A DNA stretch of 41,214 nucleotides, taken from NCBI RefSeq assembly GCF_001746365.1, contig NZ_MJAJ01000070.1, forward strand, positions 1 through 41,214, in the 5' to 3' direction. This document shows positions 15,588 to 22,457 of the stretch, in pieces. Numbering within the stretch: position 1 is the first letter of the stretch; every line of letters begins with the position of its first letter. Below the pieces are notes generated by a model. The model made no database searches. It was not told the origin of the DNA and was given only the letters and a program-made list of their open reading frames with translations. This stretch comes from Streptomyces sp. LUP30 (GTDB lineage Bacteria; Actinomycetota; Actinomycetes; Streptomycetales; Streptomycetaceae). The position numbers were made by a program, and so were the translations under genes.

Positions 15588-16745
15588 ATGAGCACCGAGA
15601 ACCTCCCCCAGAGCCCTCAGCAGCCCGTCCGCAAGCCGCGGGTGGCCGTCGTCTTCGGCGGCCGCAGCTCCGAGCACGGGATCTCCGTGGTGACCGCAGG
15701 CGCGGTCCTCAGGGCCATCGACCGGACCAAGTACGAGGTCCTGCCGATCGGCATCACCCGGGAGGGCCGCTGGTTCCTCACCGCCGACGAACCCGAGCGC
15801 ATGGCGATCACCGACCGCCGTACGCCCGACGTCGACGAGCTCGCCGAGTCGCGGGACGGCGGAGTGGTGCTCTCCGTCGACCCCGCCAACCGCGAAGTCG
15901 TCTACTACGAGCCGGGATCGGTGCCCAAGGCGCTCGGCGAGGTCGACGTCGTCTTCCCGGTGCTGCACGGCCCCTACGGCGAGGACGGCACCCTGCAGGG
16001 CCTGCTGGAGCTCTCCGGCGTCCCGTACGTGGGTGCGGGCGTGCTCGCCTCGGCCGTCGGCCAGGACAAGGAGTACATGAAGCGGGTGTTCACCTCCTTC
16101 GGGCTCAAGGTCGGCCCTTACGTGGTGATCCGGCCGCGTGAGTGGGCACAGGACGAGCCGGGCGCCCGCAAGAAGATCATCGACCTCGCCGGTGAGCACG
16201 GCTGGCCGCTCTTCGTGAAGCCCGCGCGCGCGGGTTCGTCCATCGGCATCACCAAGGTCGACGACCTGTCCGGACTCGACGAGGCGATCGCCGAGGCCCA
16301 GCGCCACGACCCGAAGATCCTGGTCGAGGCGGCGCTGCGGGGCCGCGAGATCGAGTGCGGCGTCCTGGAGTTCGAGGACGGTCCCCGCGCCTCCGTCCCG
16401 GCCGAGATCCCGCCGCCGGACGCGCACGCCTACTACGACTTCGACGCCAAGTACATCGACTCCACCCCCGGGATCGTCCCGGCCCCGCTGACGGACGAGG
16501 AGACGGCGGAGGTCCGCAGGCTGGCGGTGGACGCCTTCGACGCGGCGTCCTGCGAGGGCCTGGTGCGCGCCGACTTCTTCCTCACGGAGGACGGCGAGTT
16601 CGTCATCAACGAGATCAACACGATGCCGGGCTTCACGCCGATCTCGATGTACCCCAAGATGTGGCAGGAGACCGGGATCAGCTACCCGGAGCTGGTGGAC
16701 CGCCTGGTGCAGGCCGCGCTGCGCAGGTCCACGGGTCTGCGGTGA
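15588..16745 (+). CDS. ddl: D-alanine--D-alanine ligase
   Basis: This 385-residue ATP-grasp enzyme makes the D-Ala-D-Ala dipeptide of peptidoglycan. Landmarks are FGGRSSEHGISVVTAG near the N-terminus, FPVLHGPYGEDGTLQG, the omega-loop segment YYDFDAKYID with the Tyr/Lys typical of D-Ala-D-Ala (not D-Ala-D-Lac) ligases, and the metal-binding INEINTMPGFT. A VanA-type lactate preference is therefore unlikely. The leader is very short: TACTCT ends 9 bases before ATG 15588 and no Shine-Dalgarno sequence is seen. It follows gpsA by 59 bases but probably has its own promoter. Confidence 0.97.
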   Translation: MSTENLPQSPQQPVRKPRVAVVFGGRSSEHGISVVTAGAVLRAIDRTKYEVLPIGITREGRWFLTADEPERMAITDRRTPDVDELAESRDGGVVLSVDPANREVVYYEPGSVPKALGEVDVVFPVLHGPYGEDGTLQGLLELSGVPYVGAGVLASAVGQDKEYMKRVFTSFGLKVGPYVVIRPREWAQDEPGARKKIIDLAGEHGWPLFVKPARAGSSIGITKVDDLSGLDEAIAEAQRHDPKILVEAALRGREIECGVLEFEDGPRASVPAEIPPPDAHAYYDFDAKYIDSTPGIVPAPLTDEETAEVRRLAVDAFDAASCEGLVRADFFLTEDGEFVINEINTMPGFTPISMYPKMWQETGISYPELVDRLVQAALRRSTGLR

Positions 16746-16769
16746 TCCCCGGATGAACCGGAGCACCCG

Positions 16770-17279
16770 CTAGTCGGCGATCCCCTCGGGGATCGCCTTC
16801 TTGATGGCCGGGGCCAGTTCGATCAGGACCGAGGAGTTGTCGGCGTCCTTCGCCACCGTCACCTCGACGTAGGCGCTCCGACCGGCCGTGGTGAAGCGGT
16901 TTCCCCCACCGTCCCGCTTCTCCATCAGCCAGTCGACGCCGTTCACCCCGCCCGCCACCGCGTCCGGGTCCGCCCCCTCCGGGACCTTCGGGTCGATCAT
17001 CTTCGGCGGCCGCGTGACACCGCAGCGCAGTATGATCGCGGAGCCTCCCCAGCCCGCGGTCAGCGCGGAGGCGGGCTCGGGATCGTGGCGGCTCTCACCG
17101 TCCACCTTCGACGGCAGTACCTTGTCCAGGTTCCGGCACAGCTGCGTGGCGTTCACGCCGGGGCTGGGAACCGCCGTCGACGCGCTGTCGTCTGCTGAGG
17201 AGCAGCCTGCGGTCGTGATCAGCAGGACGAGGGCGCACAGCCCGAGGACAGGGCGGTACCGGTGACGGAAAAGGTTCAC
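16770..17279 (-). CDS. DUF3515 lipoprotein
   Basis: The 169-residue product begins with a charged N-region, a hydrophobic stretch (VLGLCALVLLITTAG) and the lipobox TAGC with Cys26, so it should be a membrane-anchored lipoprotein on the outer face. The rest matches DUF3515, including LCRNLDKVLP and the conserved block GWGGSAIILRCGVTRP with a second Cys. The function is unknown; its position next to ddl is conserved in actinomycetes. The GTG start at 17279 gives a proper signal peptide. It converges on ddl, and its last codons carry a palindrome. Confidence 0.88.
   Translation of the reverse strand: MNLFRHRYRPVLGLCALVLLITTAGCSSADDSASTAVPSPGVNATQLCRNLDKVLPSKVDGESRHDPEPASALTAGWGGSAIILRCGVTRPPKMIDPKVPEGADPDAVAGGVNGVDWLMEKRDGGGNRFTTAGRSAYVEVTVAKDADNSSVLIELAPAIKKAIPEGIAD
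16776..16797. terminator. Palindrome inside the DUF3515 3' end, likely ddl terminator
   Basis: GGCGATCCCC and GGGGATCGCC are perfect 10-base arms around TC, 31 bases after the ddl stop and within the last codons (encoding IPEGIAD) of the convergent gene. It can end ddl transcription and also the minus-strand transcript. Confidence 0.6.
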
Positions 17280-17299
17280 CGGCCAAGGTTAGACGGGGG

Positions 17300-17533
17300 C
17301 TACAGATGGACCACCGGGCAGGTCAGGGTGCGGGTGATCCCGTCCACCTGCTGGACCTTGGCGACCACCAAGCGGCCGAGGTCGTCCACCGTGTCCGCCT
17401 GGGCCCGCACGATCACGTCATAGGGTCCCGTCACGTCCTCGGCCTGGACCACGCCAGGGATTTTGCCGATCTCCTCGGCGACGGTCGACGCTTTGCCGAC
17501 GTCCGTCTGGATCAGGATGTACGCCTGTACCAC
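17300..17533 (-). CDS. Lrp/AsnC-type ligand-binding protein (no DNA-binding domain)
   Basis: This 77-residue protein consists only of the RAM/AsnC_trans_reg effector fold (VQAYILIQTDVGKASTVAEE, then GPYDVIVRAQADTVDDLG, ending RTLTCPVVHL). GTG 17533 has GGAGG five bases upstream and matches the usual start. The frame is open further upstream, but that part does not encode the helix-turn-helix of Lrp. Stand-alone RAM proteins bind amino acids and form oligomers; some modulate full-length Lrp proteins. The target here is unknown. It is divergent from thiL. Confidence 0.9.
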   Translation of the reverse strand: MVQAYILIQTDVGKASTVAEEIGKIPGVVQAEDVTGPYDVIVRAQADTVDDLGRLVVAKVQQVDGITRTLTCPVVHL

Positions 17534-17742
17534 GGAACCTCCAGGGCGGCCACGAGGATCATGTGGGGAAAAGGAACGCCACGGTATCGCGTCGCCGCGC
17601 GCCGCGGGGAGACCTACGAGGACCACGGCTCGCGCGCCGGGGTGCGGGGGCACGACAGAAGTCGACGGCTGTCTCGACCGTATCGAGGACACTGGGTATG
17701 CGCGACCGGGCACGGACAGGTACAGAAGGGGCCAAAGGGCAA

Positions 17743-18708
17743 ATGAAGGGCACTGTTGGTGAACTCGGGGAGTTCGGGCTCATCAGGGAGCTCACCTCCC
17801 GTCTCACCACCACCCCCGCGGTCCGGGTCGGCCCCGGCGACGACGCCGCGGTGGTCGCCGCGCCCGACCGCAGGGTCGTGGCCAGCACCGACATCCTGCT
17901 GGAGGGCCGGCACTTCCGCCGCGACTGGTCGACGGCCTACGACGTGGGCCGCAAGGCCGCCGCGCAGAACCTCGCCGACATCGCCGCCATGGGCGCGGTG
18001 CCGACGGCCCTGCTGCTCGGCCTCGTGGTGCCCGCCGAACTGCCCGTGACGTGGCCGTCGGAGATGATGGACGGCCTGCGCGACGAGTGCCAGGTGGCGG
18101 GCGCCTCCGTGGTCGGCGGCGACGTCGTGCGGGGCGACATGATCATGGTGTCGATCACCGCGCTCGGCGATCTGCGCAACCAGGAGCCCGTCACCCGGGG
18201 CGGCGCCCAGCCCGGCGACCTCGTCGCGGTGACCGGCTGGCTCGGCTGGTCCGCCGCCGGGTACGCGGTCCTCTCCCGCGGCTTCCGCTCGCCCCGCGCC
18301 TTCGTGGAGGCCCACCGCCGCCCCGAACCGCCCTACCACGCGGGCCCGGCGGCCGCCGCTCTCGGCGCGACGGCGATGTGCGACGTCAGCGACGGGCTGA
18401 TCGCCGACCTCGGGCACATCGCCGAGGCCAGCAAGGTCCGCATCGACATCCGGTCCGGCGCCATAGACATCCCCACGCAGATGCACGACATCGGGCAGGC
18501 CGTCGGCGTCGACCCCATCCAGTGGGTGCTCACCGGGGGCGAGGACCACGCCATCGTGGCGACCTTCCCGCCGGACGTGAAACTCCCCGCCCGCTGGAAG
18601 GTGATCGGCGAGGTGCTCAACCCCTCCGCGCTGCCCCAGGTGACGGTCGACGGGGCGCCCTGGACCAGCAAGGGCGGCTGGGACCACTTCGGGGACATGG
18701 AGTCATGA
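17743..18708 (+). CDS. thiL: Thiamine-monophosphate kinase
   Basis: This 321-residue ATP-dependent enzyme phosphorylates thiamine monophosphate to the active diphosphate. It is a PurM/AIR-synthase-fold protein with GDDAAVV near residue 31, STDILLEGRHF, the metal-binding LADIAAMGA segment and CDVSDGLIADLGHIA. I chose ATG 17743, preceded by AAAGGG, giving the typical N-terminus MKGTVGELGEFG; ATG 17698 is an alternative. The stop overlaps the thiD start (ATGA). The operon therefore covers two neighbouring steps of thiamine synthesis. I see no TPP riboswitch upstream. Confidence 0.95.
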   Translation: MKGTVGELGEFGLIRELTSRLTTTPAVRVGPGDDAAVVAAPDRRVVASTDILLEGRHFRRDWSTAYDVGRKAAAQNLADIAAMGAVPTALLLGLVVPAELPVTWPSEMMDGLRDECQVAGASVVGGDVVRGDMIMVSITALGDLRNQEPVTRGGAQPGDLVAVTGWLGWSAAGYAVLSRGFRSPRAFVEAHRRPEPPYHAGPAAAALGATAMCDVSDGLIADLGHIAEASKVRIDIRSGAIDIPTQMHDIGQAVGVDPIQWVLTGGEDHAIVATFPPDVKLPARWKVIGEVLNPSALPQVTVDGAPWTSKGGWDHFGDMES

Positions 18709-19520
18709 CCGCCCGCGGGATCCCGCCCCGGGTGCTGACCGTGGCCGGCTCCGACTCCGGCGGCGGGGCCGGGATCCAGGCCGACCTGAAGACGATGCTC
18801 GCCCTCGGTGTGCACGGCATGAGCGTCGTCACGGCCGTCACCGCGCAGAACTCCCTCGGCGTGCAGGGGGCTTGGGAGCTGCCCGCGGAGGCGGTCCGCG
18901 CCCAGTACCGCAGCGTCGTCGACGACGTCGGCGTCCAAGCGGTCAAGACGGGCATGCTCTCCTCCGCCGAACTCGTCGAGACCGTCGCCGAGTTGCTGGC
19001 CGCGACGGACGCCCCCGTCGTCGTCGACCCGGTCGGCGTCTCCAAGCACGGCGACTCCCTGCTGGCGTCCTCCGCGCTGGACGGCGTGCGGACGAGGCTG
19101 CTCCCGCTGGCCACCGTCGCCACCCCGAACCTCGACGAGGTGGCCCAACTGACCGGCGTGCGGGTCGAGTCGGAGGAACAGCTCAGGGACGCGGCGGCCG
19201 CGGTGCTGGCGTACGGGCCGCGCTGGGCGCTGATCAAGGGCGGCCATCTGCCCGGCGACGCCGTGGACCTGCTGACCGACGGCGTCGAGGAGCACTGGCT
19301 GCGCGCCCCCCGGCACGACAACCGGCACACGCACGGCACCGGCTGCACCCTCGCGTCGGCCATCGCCGCGCAGCTCGCGAAGGGCCGGTCCGTGCCGGAG
19401 GCGGTGACGGCGGCGAAGAGCTACGTCACCGGGGCCATCGCCGCCGGGTTCGCGCTCGGCGAGGGCATCGGGCCCGTGGACCACGGCTGGGCCCTCACCC
19501 GGGGTACTGCGGCAGCGTGA
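18705..19520 (+). CDS. thiD: Hydroxymethylpyrimidine/phosphomethylpyrimidine kinase
   Basis: This 271-residue ribokinase-family enzyme phosphorylates HMP and HMP-P for thiamine synthesis. Motifs are TVAGSDSGGGAGIQADLKT at the N-terminus, VVDPVGVSKHGDSLL, and the anion-hole/catalytic-base block HTHGTGCTLASAIA. ATG 18705 overlaps the thiL stop by 4 bases. The 3' end overlaps a degraded minus-strand monooxygenase fragment by 26 bases. Confidence 0.96.
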   Translation: MTARGIPPRVLTVAGSDSGGGAGIQADLKTMLALGVHGMSVVTAVTAQNSLGVQGAWELPAEAVRAQYRSVVDDVGVQAVKTGMLSSAELVETVAELLAATDAPVVVDPVGVSKHGDSLLASSALDGVRTRLLPLATVATPNLDEVAQLTGVRVESEEQLRDAAAAVLAYGPRWALIKGGHLPGDAVDLLTDGVEEHWLRAPRHDNRHTHGTGCTLASAIAAQLAKGRSVPEAVTAAKSYVTGAIAAGFALGEGIGPVDHGWALTRGTAAA

Positions 19521-19845
19521 TGTTCGTCGCCGACCTCTCGGTGATCCGCTTGAGGAAGGCCGACATCGGGCGGGAGGCGAGCAGCCGGTACATCCGGTCC
19601 CGGCTGCGGATCCGCCGCTCGGTGGGCGGCGCGAGGAACGGGCCCGCGTCGCCCGAGGTCTTCTGGCAGCCCCTGGCGAAGTCCCGGATCCGGTTCTCGT
19701 ACGCGGCGAACGCCGTACGGTGACCTCCGCCGGCCAGCGCGAGCTCACCGGCCAGGACATACGCGCCGACGACCGCCACCCCGGTGCCCATGCCGCCCGT
19801 CGTGGCCCCGTAGCCCGCGTCCCCGAGCAGCGCCCCCCGGCCGCG
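19495..19845 (-). pseudogene. C-terminal remnant of an FAD-dependent monooxygenase
   Basis: About 115 residues remain, starting at LLGDAGYGATTGGMGTG. This is the GD motif of FAD_binding_3-type monooxygenases, followed by the typical VVGAYVLAGELALAGG and AFAAYENRIR helices. The family is normally near 390 residues. The N-terminal FAD-binding half and any start codon are absent; upstream codons in this frame are Arg/Pro-rich and unlike the family. It overlaps the thiD 3' end. I read it as a decayed insertion between thiD and rpmB. Confidence 0.75.
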
Positions 19846-19852
19846 GCCCCGA

Positions 19853-19999
19853 TCAGGACGCGAGCGGCGGGGCGGACATCCGGGCCGCGTCCTCGACGAG
19901 GTGTTCGCGGCGCGGGGCCGCGGGCCGCCGGGGCGACGGGGCGACGGGCGTGCCGTCGTCGGTGCGGAGGTCGAGGCCGCCCAGGATGCCGAAGCGCGT
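19853..19999 (-). pseudogene. Possible remnant of an AfsR/SARP-type regulator N-terminus
   Basis: A 47-residue open stretch reads TRFGILGGLDLRTDDGTPVA and later EHLVEDAARMSAPP. This resembles the start of AfsR/SARP winged-helix regulators (FGILGPLEV...DG.PV, then RLVEDLW...PP) with an internal deletion. There is no start codon and no downstream BTAD domain, and it is in a different frame from the monooxygenase remnant. The similarity is short, so the call is tentative. Confidence 0.35.
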
Positions 20000-20130
20000 T
20001 CACCGGGGTCTGGCAGGCGCGCAGATCCCGGGCACCGCGACGAAGACCACGAGCGCAGCAAAAAGCCGGCCCACACCAGGTGGACCGGCTCGATGCAGCG
20101 AACCAGCAGTGGCCGCGCGCGATGGGGGTC

Positions 20131-20162
20131 CCCCCAGCTCGAGCGGACTCGAGAGCAGGGGG
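20131..20162 (-). terminator. Terminator after rpmB
   Basis: CTCGAG arms (20138-20143 and 20148-20153) close a CGGA loop, extended by CCCCC (20131-20135) against GGGGG (20158-20162) with a small internal bulge. It starts 8 bases beyond the rpmB stop on the minus strand. Confidence 0.65.
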
Positions 20163-20169
20163 ATGTGCG

Positions 20170-20355
20170 TCAGCGCGAGACCTTGCCGGCCTTGATGCAC
20201 GAGGTGCAAGCGTTCACGCGCTTCGGCGTCCCGCCGACCACGGTACGGACGCGCTGGATGTTGGGGTTCCAGCGACGGGACGTACGGCGGTGCGAAAACG
20301 AGATGTTGTTGCCGAAGCTCGGCCCCTTGCCACAGACGTCGCAGTTGGCAGCCAC
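20170..20355 (-). CDS. rpmB: 50S ribosomal protein L28 (zinc-binding form)
   Basis: The 61-residue L28 protein (MAANCDVCGKGPSFGNN, then SHRRTSRRWNPN) of the large ribosomal subunit has two CxxC pairs (Cys5/Cys8 and CTSC), so it is the zinc-ribbon C+ form. Many actinomycetes also have a zinc-free paralogue under Zur control elsewhere. The GTG start at 20355 has TTTGGAG upstream. A 12-base palindrome lies about 40 bases upstream. Confidence 0.97.
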   Translation of the reverse strand: MAANCDVCGKGPSFGNNISFSHRRTSRRWNPNIQRVRTVVGGTPKRVNACTSCIKAGKVSR

Positions 20356-20394
20356 GGGTCACTCCAAAGACTTCAGATGCACTTACGGATGATC

Positions 20395-20406
20395 CCGGCA
20401 TGCCGG
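20395..20406. promoter_or_regulatory. 12-base palindrome upstream of rpmB
   Basis: CCGGCATGCCGG is a perfect palindrome 40 bases before the rpmB start. It does not resemble the AT-rich Zur site. It may be an operator or chance in GC-rich DNA. Confidence 0.3.
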
Positions 20407-20638
20407 AATCAGGATCTAGGATCTGAGTGGCGGTGCCAGGGGGACGGCCCGATGCGGATCGGGCAACCGGAGCAGCATACAACGGCTGCGCCGGTACAAC
20501 GAAACTACCATGGCTGCTCAGGGGCCCGGCCCCCGCCCGGTGCGGCCCCCGTCCCCTCAGGACCGGCCCGGCCCGCTTTCCGCCGGACCCCCGCCCGGGG
20601 TCTACGCTGCGTCCAGTCCAGCAGCCAGGGAGGCGCAG

Positions 20639-22375
20639 GTGGCGCAGGTGCCGCAGACATTCTTCGATGCTCTCGCGGTGCGCACCTGGTGCGGCCTCGC
20701 CCTCGCGGCGCTGGGGCGGGCGCGTGAGGAGATCGACGCGATCAACGTCTACCCGGTCGCGGACGGGGACACCGGCACCAACCTGTATCTGACCGTCGAG
20801 TCCGCGGCGACCGCCGTCGAGGCGGTGTTCGCCGGGTACGAGGCCGGTGCGGGCGCCGGTTCCGCGCCCGCCGGGAAGCCGGCCCTCGCCGACGCCGCCC
20901 GCGCGATGGCGCACGGCGCGCTCATAGGCGCGCGCGGCAACTCGGGGACGATCCTGGCCCAGCTGCTGCGCGGCATGGCCCAGGTGCTCGCCGCCGAAGG
21001 TGAGGCCTCTCACACCGACGGACGTGGACTGCGGCTGGCCCTTCGGCGTGCGGCCGACTCCGCCCGCCAGGCCGTCGCCCACCCCGTCGAGGGCACCGTC
21101 CTGTCGGTCGCCTCGGCCGCCGCGGACGCCGCCGAGACGGCGGTGGGAGCACAGGGCACGGAGGGCGACTGCGGGATCGTCGCCCGGGCCGCCTACCAGG
21201 GAGCCTGCGCGGCGCTTGCCGCGACCCCGGGCCAGCTGGCCGTCCTGGAACACGCCGGGGTCGTCGACGCGGGCGGCCGGGGACTGGTCGCGGTGCTCGC
21301 GGCGCTGGTGGAGACGTTCACCGGGGAGGCGCCCGGGTTCTCCGCGGTCGCGTCCGGGGGCCCCGCGCGCGAGGGGCGCGAGGGGACGGTCCCGGGCGGC
21401 GACGGCGAGGGCCGCGCGGAGGACTGCGGCGACGGGCCGCAGGACGGGGACGGTCCCGCCTTCGAGGTGATCTACCTGCTGGAGGCCGAGGACGCCGCGG
21501 TGGGGCGGCTGCGCCGACGGCTGGACGCCCTGGGCGACTCGCTCGTCGTGGTCGGCGGCGACGGCCTGTGGAACGTCCATGTGCATGTCGACGACGCGGG
21601 CGCCGCCGTGGAGGCCGGCGTCGACGCGGGCCGGCCCTACCGGATCCGCATCACGCACTTCGGCGTCGGCGACGCGCACACGCGCGGGAGCGAGCGTCCG
21701 CCCCGCGAGCGCGTCCAGCGCGCGGTCGTCGCCGTCGTGCCCGGCGAAGGCCTGGCCGGGCTCTACGCCGAGGCGGGCGCGACCACCGTGCTCGCGCGCC
21801 CCGGAGAGCCGCCCGCCAGCGGCGAGCTCGTCCAGGCCGTACGGCGGGCCCACGCGCGCGAGGTCGTCCTGCTGCCCAACGACGCCGACCTGCGCCACAC
21901 CGCCGCCGCGGCGGCCGAGCAGGCCCGCACGGAGGGCATCCGGGTCGCCCTGATCCCGACCCGCTCGGCGGTCCAGGGGATCGCCGCCCTCGCCGTCCAC
22001 GAGCCCGACCGCCGCTTCGACGAGGACGTCGTCTCGATGACCTCGGCGGCCGGCGCGACCCGCCACGCAGAGATCGTCGTGGCCGAGCGCCAGTCGTGGA
22101 CCATGGCCGGCATCTGCCAGGCCGGCGACGTCCTCGGACTCGTCGACGGCGACGTGGCCGTCATCGGGTCCGATGTGACCGCCACCGCCGAGACGGTCCT
22201 GAACCGCATGCTGTCGGCCGGCGGCGAACTCGTCACCCTCGTGCTGGGCGACGAGGCCCCCGAAGGCGTCGCCGAGCACCTGGAGGCACGGGTGCGGGAG
22301 GCGTACCTCGCGGTGGACACGGTGGTGTTCCGGGGTGGCCGACAGGGGGCCCTGCTGCTGATCGGCGTCGAGTAG
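20639..22375 (+). CDS. DhaL/DAK2-domain kinase, FakA-like
   Basis: The 578-residue product has an N-terminal DhaL ATP-binding domain (NVYPVADGDTGTNLYLTVES near residues 32-51, then GARGNSGTILAQLLRG), a middle linker domain, and a C-terminal region with a DegV-like pattern. This layout is that of FakA, the ATP-binding subunit of bacterial fatty-acid kinase, which works with a separate FakB lipid-binding protein. No fakB is nearby. I chose GTG 20639, preceded by AGGGAGGCGCAG; the frame stays open upstream in Pro-rich non-homologous sequence. An acidic low-complexity insert lies near residues 240-270. In S. coelicolor, as I recall, it sits directly before recG, but here it is separated from recG by 5 kb. 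Confidence 0.88.
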   Translation: MAQVPQTFFDALAVRTWCGLALAALGRAREEIDAINVYPVADGDTGTNLYLTVESAATAVEAVFAGYEAGAGAGSAPAGKPALADAARAMAHGALIGARGNSGTILAQLLRGMAQVLAAEGEASHTDGRGLRLALRRAADSARQAVAHPVEGTVLSVASAAADAAETAVGAQGTEGDCGIVARAAYQGACAALAATPGQLAVLEHAGVVDAGGRGLVAVLAALVETFTGEAPGFSAVASGGPAREGREGTVPGGDGEGRAEDCGDGPQDGDGPAFEVIYLLEAEDAAVGRLRRRLDALGDSLVVVGGDGLWNVHVHVDDAGAAVEAGVDAGRPYRIRITHFGVGDAHTRGSERPPRERVQRAVVAVVPGEGLAGLYAEAGATTVLARPGEPPASGELVQAVRRAHAREVVLLPNDADLRHTAAAAAEQARTEGIRVALIPTRSAVQGIAALAVHEPDRRFDEDVVSMTSAAGATRHAEIVVAERQSWTMAGICQAGDVLGLVDGDVAVIGSDVTATAETVLNRMLSAGGELVTLVLGDEAPEGVAEHLEARVREAYLAVDTVVFRGGRQGALLLIGVE

Positions 22376-22404
22376 CCCCGCCCGCCCCGCGAGCCGGTGC
22401 CCAC

Positions 22405-22454
22405 GGGGACGGGGGACAGGGGGCAGGGGGCAGGGAGGCAGAGGGACAGGGGGG
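22405..22454 (+). other. Run of seven G-tracts, candidate G-quadruplex
   Basis: Within 50 bases there are seven G-tracts of 3-6 bases separated by short A/C spacers (such as GGGGG-ACA-GGGGG-CA-GGGGG). They lie between the stops of the convergent DhaL-kinase gene and the TPR gene. The plus-strand transcript, the kinase 3' UTR, would be the G-rich one. No normal inverted-repeat terminator is seen here. Confidence 0.6.
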
Positions 22455-22457
22455 CCT

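Noticed and set aside
17534..17742. TPP riboswitch upstream of thiL
   Set aside because: No CUGAGA core or paired conserved elements; thiL-thiD genes often lack one.
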